A stretch of DNA of 64,000 nt from JAGOTP01 sp964598725 (GCA_964598725.1 CAZRCW010000002.1:124001-188000), one strand, 5' to 3'. Shown: positions 42,889 to 51,819, numbered from the stretch's first letter. A program made the numbers and translations. The notes: a model not told the origin generated them from the letters alone.

Positions 42889-43896
42889 CTACAAGCTCTT
42901 CCCAATTTCGACCGCCATTTGAACCAACCGATTGGCGTAGCCCCATTCGTTGTCGTACCAAGCAACCACCTTCACGAAATCTCCCTGAATCACCCGCGTC
43001 AACCCAAGATCGACGATCGCCGAAGCAGGATTACCGATGAAGTCAGACGAAACAAGCGGCTCATCGGTCGTTTCGAGAATCCCCTTCCAACGGGCAAGTT
43101 TTGCTGCTTTCACAAAGGTCGCGTTCAACTCTTCAATGGTCGTTTTCTTTTTTAACAAAACAGTCATGTCAGATAATGAGACAACTGGAGTTGGCACACG
43201 CACCGACAAACCGTCGAACAAACCTTCAAGCTCTGGGATGACTTTCGTTGTTGCAATCGCGGCACCGGTCGTGGTTGGAACGATGTTCTGAGCAGCAGCC
43301 CGCGCTTCACGCAAATCCTTTGCAGGAGCATCTTGAAGCACCTGGGAGGCTGTGTACGAGTGAACCGTAGTCATCATCGCACGCTTGATCCCAAAGGTTT
43401 CTTCGAGGATCGCCATGACCGGCGTAATACAGTTCGTAGTACAGCTCGCGTTATTGATGATCACCGACTTCCCGGCAGACTTTTGATTGATCCCCATGAC
43501 ATGGGTTGGAACGTCATTCCCTTTCGCAGGGGCGGAGATGATGACGTGTTTCGCACCGGCGGCCACATGACCGGCAGCACCTTCGTAATCGGTGAAACGA
43601 CCCGTACATTCCAGCACGACATCCACATCCAACACATTCCACGGCAAGTTTTTTGGCTCTTTTTCGGCGGTGACAACGATCGTCTTGCCATCAACAATCA
43701 GCTTTCCCTCCTTGGCTTCAACCGTACCTTCAAACGGGCCGTAGACCGTGTCGTGCCTGAGTAAATGCGCCAAGGTTTTGGTGTCTGTCAGATCGTTAAT
43801 TGCAACGATCGTGATATTCGAATAGGCCCGCGTCGCTTTGAGGGCATGGCGGCCGATGCGGCCGAAGCCGTTGATCGCGAGACGAAGTTGTTTCAT
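42889..43896 (-). CDS. gap: Glyceraldehyde-3-phosphate dehydrogenase
   Basis: Oxidises glyceraldehyde-3-phosphate with phosphate and NAD(P). The ATG at 43896 gives MKQLRLAINGFGRIGRHALK; the frame is open 38 codons further up, without family sequence. The catalytic Cys152 is in ASCTTNCITP. ASN and ARG substrate residues occur in DAPAKDLREARAAAQNIVPTTTG-like context (split here as DAPAKDLREARAAAQ and IVPTTTGAA), and WYDNEWGYANRLV closes the protein. It has 335 residues, a normal length. Confidence 0.97.
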   Translation of the reverse strand: MKQLRLAINGFGRIGRHALKATRAYSNITIVAINDLTDTKTLAHLLRHDTVYGPFEGTVEAKEGKLIVDGKTIVVTAEKEPKNLPWNVLDVDVVLECTGRFTDYEGAAGHVAAGAKHVIISAPAKGNDVPTHVMGINQKSAGKSVIINNASCTTNCITPVMAILEETFGIKRAMMTTVHSYTASQVLQDAPAKDLREARAAAQNIVPTTTGAAIATTKVIPELEGLFDGLSVRVPTPVVSLSDMTVLLKKKTTIEELNATFVKAAKLARWKGILETTDEPLVSSDFIGNPASAIVDLGLTRVIQGDFVKVVAWYDNEWGYANRLVQMAVEIGKSL

Positions 43897-43966
43897 AGAG
43901 CAGAAAGAAAAAGATTTTGCTTTCATGATATACCTTACCAAGCCTTTCCGCACACCTCGCAGGAAC

Positions 43967-44003
43967 AAAACACCCCCGCACCATTCGGTACGGGGGTGTT
44001 TCT
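43967..44003 (-). terminator. Terminator between tsf and gap
   Basis: AACACCCCCG (43969-43978) pairs with CGGGGGTGTT (43991-44000), with T-rich flanks on both sides (TTTTGTTCC on the minus strand). It ends the rpsB-tsf transcript and insulates gap. Confidence 0.85.
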
Positions 44004-44016
44004 TTTTCAATCGTGC

Positions 44017-44628
44017 TTAGACGGTCTGCGTTGGCGCCGCCATCTGCATACGGCTGAAGCGCGTTGGCGCGATCTTTTCGCCGATCTTCGCGATCTTTTC
44101 GTTCAAGAGCTGTTCGATCGTCTTGTCTTCATCTTTGATGAAGGACTGCTTGGTCAAACAGACATCCGAGTACCACTTATTCAACTTACCTTCGATGATC
44201 TTCACTTTGATGTCTTCTGGCTTCTTATCCTCGGCCATCTCGGCCAAGAATTCTGCCTTCTTCTTTTCGACTTCTTCCGTCGGAATCATCTCTGGGCTGA
44301 CGTACATCGGATCCATGGCAGCGACCTGGAGGGCCAAGTCTTGTCCAAGTTCCTTGAAGTCGTCCGTGCGGGCAACGAAGTCCGTTTCGCAGGAGAGCTC
44401 AACCATCGCAGCGAGTTTGCCGTTGTGGTGAACGTAGGTGGCGATGATTCCTTCCGTCGCCTGACGTTCGGCGCTCTTTTTGGCGGCTTTGATGGCACCC
44501 TTCTTTTTCAAGACTTCGATCGCTTTATCCATGTCACCCTGAGCTTCATCAAGAGCGTTCTTACAATCAACCATTCCGGCTCCGGTTCGGTTGCGCAATT
44601 CAACCACCATCTTTGCATCGACGGCCAT
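44017..44628 (-). CDS. tsf: Translation elongation factor Ts
   Basis: Nucleotide exchange factor for EF-Tu. The N-terminal UBA-like domain has VVELRNRTGAGMVDCKNALDEAQGD, and the core has the TDF motif in LSCETDFVARTDDFKELG. Only one core subdomain is present (203 residues against about 280 in E. coli), as in many short bacterial forms. It follows rpsB by 34 bases. Confidence 0.96.
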   Translation of the reverse strand: MAVDAKMVVELRNRTGAGMVDCKNALDEAQGDMDKAIEVLKKKGAIKAAKKSAERQATEGIIATYVHHNGKLAAMVELSCETDFVARTDDFKELGQDLALQVAAMDPMYVSPEMIPTEEVEKKKAEFLAEMAEDKKPEDIKVKIIEGKLNKWYSDVCLTKQSFIKDEDKTIEQLLNEKIAKIGEKIAPTRFSRMQMAAPTQTV

Positions 44629-44662
44629 AGAATTTTAGGAAAAATGAACTAAGGGAACCTGC

Positions 44663-45403
44663 TTATTTTGCCATTGGTTTGACCAAGGCGCCACCGAGAC
44701 GTGCGCGAGCACTCTCCCATTCCTGACGACCTTCGTTGATAGCAGCCGCCATGAGATCAGCCATAAGCTTGATCGTCTTCGCAGCGTCGTCGTTACATGG
44801 GATTGGGAAATCGATGTCGGTTGGGTTCACGTTGCTGTCGCAGAGCGCGATGATCTTCACCCCACGGCGAAGCGCTTCGTCGATCGCTGTCTTGTCCTTG
44901 CGGATGTCGAAGACGAAGATCGCGTCTGGGATACGGGTCACATCTTGCACGCCACCGAACTTGGTTTCGAGCAATTTGATTTCCTCGTTCAACTTGAGCT
45001 GTTCAAACTTGGTGTACTTGGCAAGCTCACCTTTCTCTTGGCGGCGCTTCAAATCTTTGTACTTGCGGATCTGTGTCGAGACGCTCGTGAAGTTGGTGAG
45101 CGTCCCTCCCAACCAACGGTTGGTAACGTACGGCATGTTGCAAGACTTGGCAGCAGCTTCGACGGCGGCGATCGCCTGCTTCTTCGTACCAACGAACAAG
45201 ATCGAACCACCACGGAGAGCGGTTTTCTTGGCGTACGACAAGACACCTTCGAGCATCGCGCGGGTCTGCTCAACGTCGATAATGTGGATTCCATTCTTCG
45301 CACCGAACAAATATTTCTTCATCTTTGGGTGCCACTTCGAGGACTGGTGTCCAAAGTGAGCGCCGGCTTGAAGAAGATCAACAACGGATGGGACTGTAGG
45401 CAT
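44663..45403 (-). CDS. rpsB: Ribosomal protein uS2
   Basis: Small-subunit protein of 246 residues. The start at ATG 45403 has a clear AAAGGAG and gives MPTVPSVVDLLQAGAHFGHQSSKWHPKMKKYLFG. Other family parts are NRWLGGTLTNFTSV, PDAIFVFDIRKDKTAIDEALR and DSNVNPTDIDFPIPCNDDA. It is the first gene of rpsB-tsf and has its own promoter. Confidence 0.97.
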   Translation of the reverse strand: MPTVPSVVDLLQAGAHFGHQSSKWHPKMKKYLFGAKNGIHIIDVEQTRAMLEGVLSYAKKTALRGGSILFVGTKKQAIAAVEAAAKSCNMPYVTNRWLGGTLTNFTSVSTQIRKYKDLKRRQEKGELAKYTKFEQLKLNEEIKLLETKFGGVQDVTRIPDAIFVFDIRKDKTAIDEALRRGVKIIALCDSNVNPTDIDFPIPCNDDAAKTIKLMADLMAAAINEGRQEWESARARLGGALVKPMAK

Positions 45404-45513
45404 AAAATCTCCTTTCCTCTCACGTTTCACGGTCGCTACGTTCGGTTCTAGGACCAAACAAGGAGAAGCGGCCGCTTTGTTAGAAAACGTAAGAAATTGA
45501 ATTAAGTGGCGCT

Positions 45514-45542
45514 ACTGTATCGAAAAGTCTTTTTTTTGGCAA
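45514..45542 (-). promoter_or_regulatory. Promoter of rpsB-tsf
   Basis: Minus strand: TTGCCA (45542-45537), a 17-base spacer, TACAGT (45519-45514). The leader of roughly 100 bases before the ATG could hold S2 autoregulation, but I see no defined structure. This promoter serves as a host-type comparison for the cassette promoters. Confidence 0.55.
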
Positions 45543-45585
45543 GATCTTGGCAAAATGTGATTCATCACACCCCTTAAAACGTCGA

Positions 45586-45662
45586 AGGCCCGGTTGGTGC
45601 ATGAGAGACGTGCTTTACGCTACGTCCGCGTGACTTGGCGTCACACGTGCACCACCGGGCTT
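45586..45662 (-). terminator. Terminator after the 45707-47074 gene
   Basis: A long hairpin: AAGGCCCGG and TTGGTGCA pair with TGCACCACCGGGCTT across an inner arm (CGTG pairs). CGACGTTTTAAGG follows on the minus strand, 45 bases after the stop. Confidence 0.65.
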
Positions 45663-45706
45663 CGGAGGAGGGATCAAGGGTCAGAGAAGGGACAGGGCGG
45701 GAAGGG

Positions 45707-47074
45707 TCAGCTTCCGGGGGCGTTCGCGCACCAGGCACGGTGCTCGCTGAGGAAGTCGAGCCGCCAGCCGTAGACGCTGCCGCCGCTTCCGGAGATGCCG
45801 GGCGGCAGGACGTTGTTCAGCAACTGCTCGAAGCGCGGGATGCCTTGGGCCGCCACGCCCGTGACCGGGCAGATAGGTCGCAGGCACCCGAAGGTCTCCC
45901 CCGTACCGCAGCCAGGGCAGCTCGACGAGTTGACCGGGCAGAAGGGCGTCGTCGGCGAGGACGAGACCGGGATGCCTTCGAGCCCCCAGCGATCGTTCCA
46001 GGCGGTCACCGGGACGCGGTCAGCGGGGTTCGGAGATGGCACCGTCAGGCGACGCAGGTCGACCCGGCAGAACCCGACGGGAGAAGAGGGGGCGCACGGG
46101 GCGTAGACCCAGTTCCCAACGAAGTTGAGCGCCACGTCCGACCCCGAGCGGAGCCAGATGCCGGTGATACCGCTCGCGCCGTACGGGATGTCGATCGTGG
46201 GCAGCAGCAGGCAGACGCCCGCTTCGCACACGCCGGACTGGCAGACGTTCCCGCAGGCGCCGCAGTGGAGCCGGTTGGTCTGCGTATTGGTCTCGCAGCC
46301 GTTGGCCGCGTTCCCGTCGCAGCTGCCGAACCCCGCGTTGCAGCTTCCGAGGCCGCAGGTGCTCGCCGTGCAGGCGGGCGTCGCGTTGGTCGGCGTCGGG
46401 CAGGTGAGGCCGCAGCCGTTGCAGTTCGTCACGCTCGTGCGCGTGTCGACGCAGATGCCAGTGCAGCGCGTCTGGCCCGTCGGGCAGGGCGGAGGGCCCG
46501 TGTCGACGGGGCCGGTGTCGGGCGGACCCGAGTCCGGCATTCCGACGTCAGGGGTACCGGTGTCGGGCTGGCCAGCGTCGGGGAAACCGACGTCCGGCGG
46601 TCCGGCGTCGAAGCCCGTGTCGATGGGCGGAGAGCCGGTATCGACCGGAACATCCGTGCCAGCATCGATCACGCTGCCCGTATCGGGCGGACCCGAGTCG
46701 GGCAATCCGACGTCAGGCATCCCGGTGTCGGGTGGTGTCACGATGTCGAGCGGGAAGATCATCCCCGCGTCGCTCGCGTCCGAGGCATCCGCCGCGTCGC
46801 TCGCGTCGGCGACATCATCAGGCTGGTCGCCAGGGACATCTGCCGCGTCGACGCGCACGCCGTCATCGTTCGACGGGGCATCCGGCCGATCGGCCGTGAT
46901 GAGGGGAGCGTCGGCGGCATCACCCGCTTCCGCGTCCTGAACGGCACCGCCATCGCTGGCGATGCCGAGCGTGGCGCGCTCGGCCGGAACCTCACTGAGG
47001 TCCACCGGCGCGCAACCGCATAGAGTCACGACGAGGGCACAGGCCCCCGCCAACCAACGTCGCATCTTCATCAC
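45707..47074 (-). CDS. Asp/Pro-rich lipoprotein with Cys-rich domain, cassette gene
   Basis: A 455-residue lipoprotein. The signal ends at lipobox VTLCGC near residue 21. A long acidic low-complexity stretch follows (DAADAPLITADRPDAP, DASDAADASDASDAG), then PDTG/PDVG/PDSG repeats (about 112-195). A cysteine-rich module comes next (CPTGQTRCTGICVDT, NCNGCGLTCPTP, LHCGACGNVCQSGVC) and a C-terminal globular domain with about ten more Cys. This layout is typical of outer-surface lipoproteins of Myxococcota. It starts at GTG or the next ATG behind AGGAGG. Codon use is extremely G/C-rich. It stands alone between prfA and rpsB. Confidence 0.8.
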   Translation of the reverse strand: MMKMRRWLAGACALVVTLCGCAPVDLSEVPAERATLGIASDGGAVQDAEAGDAADAPLITADRPDAPSNDDGVRVDAADVPGDQPDDVADASDAADASDASDAGMIFPLDIVTPPDTGMPDVGLPDSGPPDTGSVIDAGTDVPVDTGSPPIDTGFDAGPPDVGFPDAGQPDTGTPDVGMPDSGPPDTGPVDTGPPPCPTGQTRCTGICVDTRTSVTNCNGCGLTCPTPTNATPACTASTCGLGSCNAGFGSCDGNAANGCETNTQTNRLHCGACGNVCQSGVCEAGVCLLLPTIDIPYGASGITGIWLRSGSDVALNFVGNWVYAPCAPSSPVGFCRVDLRRLTVPSPNPADRVPVTAWNDRWGLEGIPVSSSPTTPFCPVNSSSCPGCGTGETFGCLRPICPVTGVAAQGIPRFEQLLNNVLPPGISGSGGSVYGWRLDFLSEHRAWCANAPGS

Positions 47075-47117
47075 GCTAAACCTCCTGACCCTGTTTCAGG
47101 TCGTAGACGGATACACA

Positions 47118-47146
47118 GAGCAGCTAGACGCCGTGTCTAGCTGCTC
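47118..47146 (-). promoter_or_regulatory. Leader hairpin before the 45707-47074 gene
   Basis: A perfect 12-bp stem GAGCAGCTAGAC (47118-47129) with GTCTAGCTGCTC (47135-47146), loop of five. It lies in the leader between promoter and start. A second small GACC/GGTC-like hairpin lies just before the AGGAGG. Confidence 0.65.
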
Positions 47147-47201
47147 AAAAAGCCTTGTTGTAAGCCGTTATCTTCAAATTTCACTCCGAAGATAACGTCT
47201 A

Positions 47202-47230
47202 AGCATAGCCAAAAAGAGCGATTTTGTCAA
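47202..47230 (-). promoter_or_regulatory. Promoter of the 45707-47074 gene
   Basis: Minus strand: TTGACA (47230-47225), a 17-base spacer, TATGCT (47207-47202), close to consensus. The TGA inside TTGACA is the stop codon of prfA, so the promoter begins exactly at the end of the host gene. Confidence 0.75.
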
Positions 47231-48300
47231 TCGCTCTCCTCGTCATCGGTACCTTGTTTGCCTGCTTTTACCGCTTTTAAGACCTCCATGACCTCCCCAT
47301 CAAGGATAATTGGGATGTTGTGCCAGGTCTTTTTGATGCGGTGATCGGTAATACGGTCCTGTGGATAATTGTAGGTTCGAATCTTCTCCGAGCGATCCCC
47401 GCTCCCAATCTGGGAACGACGCTCTGCATCCAAAGCAGCCCGTTTTTTCTCTTCTTGCATCTCCCAAATACGGGCACGCAAGATCGTAAAGGCCCGTTCA
47501 CGGTTCTGCGTCTGCGAGCGTTCATCCTGACAGTTCACCACGATGTTGGTCGGAATGTGGGTCAAACGGACGGCCGAATAGGTCGTGTTGACCGACTGAC
47601 CACCTTTTCCACCGGCACAGAAGGTATCGATACGCACATCTTTCAAATCGATCTGAACTTCCGTTTCTTCAATCTCTGGCAAAACGGCAACGGTGACGGT
47701 CGACGTGTGGACACGACCCTGCTTCTCAGTGGCTGGTACACGCTGGACACGGTGAACGCCTTGTTCACGCTTCAACCAACCGTAAACCCCTTCGCCTGAC
47801 ATTCCAAAGACCACTTCTTTGTAGCCGCCCTGTTCGTTGCGCGATTCAGACAACAAGGAGAGTTTCCAACCCTGACGTTCCGCAAAGCGCGTATACATGC
47901 GGAAGATGTCGAACGCGAAGAGCCCCGCTTCGTCACCGCCGGCACCGGCGCGAATTTCGATAATAACGTCTTTTGAATCCATCGGATCGGGCGGAATCAA
48001 CAAAAATTCTAACTCTTCTTCGACGGCGGCGAATTGTGGCTGCAATGTCGCTCGCTCCGTCTCCCCCATCTCCTTCATTTCCGCATCATCCGAACGAGCC
48101 GCCTCCTCTGCATCTTTCAAAGCAGTCTCAAGCGAAAGATAGCGCTCCGCCACCTCCGCCACTTCACCTTGATGACGATACGCAATCGAAGCCTCTTTGT
48201 AGGCTTTTTGATTGGCGATCAAGTTCGGATCGGCCATCTTCTGCTCAGCAGCGAGCTTGTCGGCGATTGCGCGTTTCGCTTGTTCAGTGAATCTGGCCAT
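47227..48300 (-). CDS. prfA: Peptide chain release factor 1
   Basis: Reads UAA and UAG at the ribosome. The GGQ hydrolysis motif is at residues 233-235 (AGGKGGQSVNTT) and the codon-recognition motif PAT at 189-191 (RVPATEKQGRVHTS) marks RF1 rather than RF2. The ATG at 48300 gives MARFTEQAKRA; a longer frame adds ten residues. At 357 residues it is near the usual length. RF2 must be encoded elsewhere, since TGA is used as a stop here. It lies downstream of rpmE, separated by a hairpin. Confidence 0.96.
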   Translation of the reverse strand: MARFTEQAKRAIADKLAAEQKMADPNLIANQKAYKEASIAYRHQGEVAEVAERYLSLETALKDAEEAARSDDAEMKEMGETERATLQPQFAAVEEELEFLLIPPDPMDSKDVIIEIRAGAGGDEAGLFAFDIFRMYTRFAERQGWKLSLLSESRNEQGGYKEVVFGMSGEGVYGWLKREQGVHRVQRVPATEKQGRVHTSTVTVAVLPEIEETEVQIDLKDVRIDTFCAGGKGGQSVNTTYSAVRLTHIPTNIVVNCQDERSQTQNRERAFTILRARIWEMQEEKKRAALDAERRSQIGSGDRSEKIRTYNYPQDRITDHRIKKTWHNIPIILDGEVMEVLKAVKAGKQGTDDEESD

Positions 48301-48322
48301 AGGAGAGTGCATGCATGATATC

Positions 48323-48385
48323 AAAAACACCGACAGTTCTTTCTGTGATCAGCCGAAACTGAGCACAGAGCGAACGATCGGTGTT
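48323..48385 (-). terminator. Terminator after rpmE
   Basis: AACACCGA (48326-48333) pairs with TCGGTGTT (48378-48385), with GTTC/GAAC and CTGTG-type pairs inside. TTTTGA follows on the minus strand, just before prfA. Confidence 0.65.
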
Positions 48386-48393
48386 GATGGTGG

Positions 48394-48687
48394 CTAAGCT
48401 TGGGCGACTTCGGCGGTGGTTTTCTTGGCGCTCTTTTGCGTAGCGCGCTTCGCTGCCTTCGCTTTCTTGTCGCTGACCTGGGACGTAGCCTTGGTCGCTT
48501 TTTCTTGGAACTTCTCGATACGACGTGAGGTGTCGAGCAATTTCTGCTTACCCGTATAGAATGGGTGGCAGGCGTAACACAATTCGATGTGAATGTCTTT
48601 CACGGTCGAACCGGCTTCGAATGTATTGCCGCAAGCACACGTGATCGTGGTGTTTGGGTGGTAGGTTGGGTGGAGGTCGGCCTTCAT
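48394..48687 (-). CDS. rpmE: Ribosomal protein bL31, zinc type
   Basis: A 97-residue large-subunit protein. The ATG at 48687 gives MKADLHPTYHPNTTI. The zinc cysteines CACGNTF and CYACHPFYTGKQK mark the C+ form. A basic Lys/Ala tail of about 30 residues follows, longer than in most bacteria. It is preceded by the glycosyltransferase gene on the same strand with 48 bases between. Confidence 0.94.
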   Translation of the reverse strand: MKADLHPTYHPNTTITCACGNTFEAGSTVKDIHIELCYACHPFYTGKQKLLDTSRRIEKFQEKATKATSQVSDKKAKAAKRATQKSAKKTTAEVAQA

Positions 48688-48735
48688 ACTGGGCTGCAGA
48701 ATATCAGAAAGTGTCTTAAAAAGCAAATTTAGGCG

Positions 48736-49869
48736 CTACCACTGAATCAAACGATAGACGATGGCCCAATAGGCCCGTAAAAGCGGGTTTCCGATGTGCT
48801 CGAGAACCGGATTGCGGACCGCGTCTTCCTGGAAGGAGATTTCGGAAACGGCGTAGCGCAAGAACTCTTTATCGGAGATCAGACGAGCTTTTTGGACCTC
48901 CCGACGACGCTCAAACACCCAGGGACGGAAACCACCGATAATCCAATCCTTATACGCCTTCCATTTCATATCGGCCCAGCCGTTCTTGATCGAGAAGAAC
49001 AAGGTCGCCAGATCCATGACGCAGAGCATCGGGAAAATCAAGACGAGGGTTGGCCAACGGTAATACATCCAAATCATGGCATAGCGATTCCGCTCCATGT
49101 AGTAGTAGTTGAACTTATTCTTCCCAAATTCATAGTGATGCCAGAGGATCGACTTCGGTTCGATGACCGTCTTGAATTTGCGCATGCGTAAGAAGAGCGA
49201 CAGATCGGTATCCTCATGATAGAGGTGCAGCTTCTCTTCAAACAATGGACGACCCTCAAGTGCCGAGATACGAACCAGCACCGCCGCTCCCGACGCGTAT
49301 CCGATTTCCAAATCCGGATTCGTTTTCCGCGCCTCTTCCAGCTGAGCAACAGCCTCCTCTCGCGACCAACGGTACCCGGACGAGTAACCGAAACCGAGAT
49401 AGTGAAAGGCATTTCCAGAACTATTCACTTTGTCCGGTGCATCTCCCAAGAGAATCAATGACTGCACACAACCGATTGTCGGATCTTGCTCCGCGCGCTC
49501 CATTGCACGCGTCAGGTAATCTGGATCAACGTACGTATCTTCATTTGTAAGGTGAACGTAATCGCAACCCAACTCTTTGGCCTTTTCAAAACCAATATTA
49601 TTATTTTCCGCGAATCCGAGCTGCTCCGCTTTGTAGATATAGGTAATCCGTGGCAGCTCTTTCCCCGACTTCGGCATCCATGTTTTCTCGAACCACTCCT
49701 GTAGCGGACCAAGGGTCGACTTCGGTTTCGACTCAACGCAAATCAACTCGATCCGATCTTTCGGATAAGTCACTTTCTCCAACGAGGCCATACAGCCACT
49801 GATATCACGCTCCCACTTGGCGGTTGGGTACGTGAGATAGATGATGCCGATTTTTGGAAATTGATTCAT
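48736..49869 (-). CDS. Glycosyltransferase family 2 protein
   Basis: A 377-residue transferase. The GT-A fold starts at GIIYLTYPTAKWERDI, with GFAENNNIGFEKAKELG and the metal-binding region HLTNEDTYVD, where NED stands in for DxD. GAAVLVRISALEG and HLYHEDTDLSLFLRM follow, as in rhamnosyltransferase-like members. A C-terminal hydrophobic segment (about 275-300) may hold it on the membrane. It is third in a row of three related genes separated by 6 and 12 bases, so a single surface glycan is likely. Confidence 0.88.
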   Translation of the reverse strand: MNQFPKIGIIYLTYPTAKWERDISGCMASLEKVTYPKDRIELICVESKPKSTLGPLQEWFEKTWMPKSGKELPRITYIYKAEQLGFAENNNIGFEKAKELGCDYVHLTNEDTYVDPDYLTRAMERAEQDPTIGCVQSLILLGDAPDKVNSSGNAFHYLGFGYSSGYRWSREEAVAQLEEARKTNPDLEIGYASGAAVLVRISALEGRPLFEEKLHLYHEDTDLSLFLRMRKFKTVIEPKSILWHHYEFGKNKFNYYYMERNRYAMIWMYYRWPTLVLIFPMLCVMDLATLFFSIKNGWADMKWKAYKDWIIGGFRPWVFERRREVQKARLISDKEFLRYAVSEISFQEDAVRNPVLEHIGNPLLRAYWAIVYRLIQW

Positions 49870-49875
49870 AGCGAG

Positions 49876-50889
49876 TTACGCGTGGATGTGGTGGGTGAAG
49901 CCAAGCTCCTTTAGGGCGCGCCGTCGACGCCGCGCTTCAGGCCAGGCACGTAGGATAGACGAAACACCTCGGACAAAGACGGAAGGTGAGGAAACGAAGA
50001 TGAAGACCAAGTGCACCGCCTCGTGGATGAAGGATCGAATCAAATCTTTGGCGCTTAACTTCCAGGAAAGATGGTAGATGTAGAGCTTCCATTGATTCCG
50101 GAACATCGTTTCACGCAAATGCGGCGGGCGCTTCCGCTCATCGAGAATGCGCGCAAATAAGCCTTTAGGCGCTTTAATACTGCGACGATGGAAACTGAGA
50201 ATGGCCGGATCAAACCAAGCGTGAAAGCCTTTACGGTTCAGGCGAATCGCCAAATCAACGTCTTCGCGATACATGAAGAACGTGGGATCAAACAGTAGCT
50301 TGTCCGGAGACACAGCTTCAGCTGCACTCCGCTTGATCATACACACCGCCCCCGACACACCTATGACCTGCCGCGGTTCTTGCAGTAACGCCTCAACCTC
50401 TTTTCTCTGCTTGCCCGCTGCACGATCAACCACGTTCGCGAGACAACGATAATCGAGCTCAATCGTATCAATAAAGGTTTCCGGACCAATCACCTCCTCT
50501 CGATCAACCGGAGCCGTCCAACGGTACACGATCCCAACAACGGCCCCTGCTTGAGGATCTTGCTCGAAACGCTGCAAGCACTTTTCCAAATGATCCGGCG
50601 CAAGGTAGGCATCCTCGTTTAATAATAAAATATATTCCGCATCATGCTTCTGCATAAGTGCGTTATGGCCACCAGCGAAGCCAAGATTCGTCGCACTTTC
50701 TGAAAAGACGATCGGCAACCCGCTCTCATTCAAAATAGTGGACACTTTCTTACGCTCCTCCTCATCTCCCGAGTTCTCGCAGCAGTAGTAGACCCAGTCT
50801 GTCACCGTCTGCGCCTTCAAGCTCTTCAATAGCATCGGTAAATAGGCGGAGCTGCGATAAAAGGGCGTCTGAATGGCGATCTTAGGCAT
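49876..50889 (-). CDS. Glycosyltransferase family 2 protein
   Basis: A 337-residue transferase. It starts MPKIAIQTPFYRSSAYLPML. The donor site is around LGFAGGHNALMQ and LLLNEDAYLAPDHLE, and SGAVCMIKRSAAEAV and FMYREDVDLAIRLNRKGF are typical of the rhamnosyl-type GT2 group. The C-terminal part is amphipathic and basic. It is the middle gene of the three; donor and acceptor cannot be told, though dTDP-rhamnose is suggested by the divergent neighbour. Confidence 0.88.
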   Translation of the reverse strand: MPKIAIQTPFYRSSAYLPMLLKSLKAQTVTDWVYYCCENSGDEEERKKVSTILNESGLPIVFSESATNLGFAGGHNALMQKHDAEYILLLNEDAYLAPDHLEKCLQRFEQDPQAGAVVGIVYRWTAPVDREEVIGPETFIDTIELDYRCLANVVDRAAGKQRKEVEALLQEPRQVIGVSGAVCMIKRSAAEAVSPDKLLFDPTFFMYREDVDLAIRLNRKGFHAWFDPAILSFHRRSIKAPKGLFARILDERKRPPHLRETMFRNQWKLYIYHLSWKLSAKDLIRSFIHEAVHLVFIFVSSPSVFVRGVSSILRAWPEARRRRRALKELGFTHHIHA

Positions 50890-50901
50890 ACGTGTATACG
50901 T

Positions 50902-51819
50902 TTAAGGGAGCTGCTTGAGTACTGACTTGGCACGAAGCTCGCGCCAACGATCAACCAACCACAAGCTCCCAAGACCGAGCGGACGCGCGATACGCAGCAA
51001 ACTGCTCTGCCAAGCCGGTTGCCATTTTGCAAAGTACTGAACCATGGATTTCGTAAACTGTTTTTGACTCCAATACCGGGTTTTTTGCTTAAAACTGCGG
51101 CCGACGTAATCGATAGCGACAATGGAGGGCACGTACCGCACCTTCAATCCCCCTTCGACCACCTGACGACAGAAATCGACCTCTTCGAAGAAGATGAAGT
51201 AGCGCGGATCAAGCGTTCCAAAACGATCCAAGGCCTGACGGGTCATGAAAAACAACGAACCGCGAAGCGAATCGACGTCCTGCTCTTTTTCAACCTCAAG
51301 ATCTTCCTGCATGTAGCGCGAGAGGAGTTTTGGAAAGAAATGCGGCAGCTTCAGAATAACTGCCAATTGTGACCAAACGTCTGGGAAGCGTCGGACATGT
51401 GGTACCAAGCGGCCATCTTCGGTCAGTAGTTTACCACCGATCACCCCGACTTCAGGGTGAGCGTCCGCATAGGCCACGAATTGAGCTAAAGCCGTTGGCG
51501 TAACCCGCATATCCGGGTTGAGCAGCAATACGTGTCGCGCCCGCGATACGGCAATGCCCTGGTTCACGGCGTGTGAAAAGCCCGTATTATAGCGGTTTTT
51601 TATGACATGGACCATTGGAAAACGTTCCAAAACCGCCTCGGCCGTCCCATCTTGAGACAAATTATCAACCAAAATGATCTGCGCCCTGATCTCCCCTTCG
51701 CTTTTGAGCAAGGTTTCAATGTTATTCATGGTCAGATCCCGAACGTTGTAACCAATGATAATAATCGAGACATCGGCCTCAACCGTGGGCGGAGAGAGGA
51801 AGGTGACAGGAGAGGGCAT
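50902..51819 (-). CDS. Glycosyltransferase family 2 protein, rhamnosyltransferase-like
   Basis: A 305-residue transferase beginning after a short leader at DVSIIIIGYNVRDLTMNNIE. DNLSQDGTAEAV, GFSHAVNQGIAVSRARH and LLLNPDMRVT give the nucleotide-sugar site, while IFFEEVDFCRQVVEGG is the catalytic-type ED motif. This closely follows the WbbL-like rhamnosyltransferase pattern. It is first in its operon and divergent, with 109 bases between, from the dTDP-rhamnose synthesis fusion gene. Confidence 0.9.
   Translation of the reverse strand: MPSPVTFLSPPTVEADVSIIIIGYNVRDLTMNNIETLLKSEGEIRAQIILVDNLSQDGTAEAVLERFPMVHVIKNRYNTGFSHAVNQGIAVSRARHVLLLNPDMRVTPTALAQFVAYADAHPEVGVIGGKLLTEDGRLVPHVRRFPDVWSQLAVILKLPHFFPKLLSRYMQEDLEVEKEQDVDSLRGSLFFMTRQALDRFGTLDPRYFIFFEEVDFCRQVVEGGLKVRYVPSIVAIDYVGRSFKQKTRYWSQKQFTKSMVQYFAKWQPAWQSSLLRIARPLGLGSLWLVDRWRELRAKSVLKQLP

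Noticed and set aside
45635..47023. A 462-codon plus-strand open frame opposite the Asp-rich lipoprotein
   Set aside because: It is Arg/Ala/Gly/Val-rich without domain features, which is expected on the reverse strand of a very G/C-rich gene; the minus-strand frame has lipobox, ribosome site and promoter.
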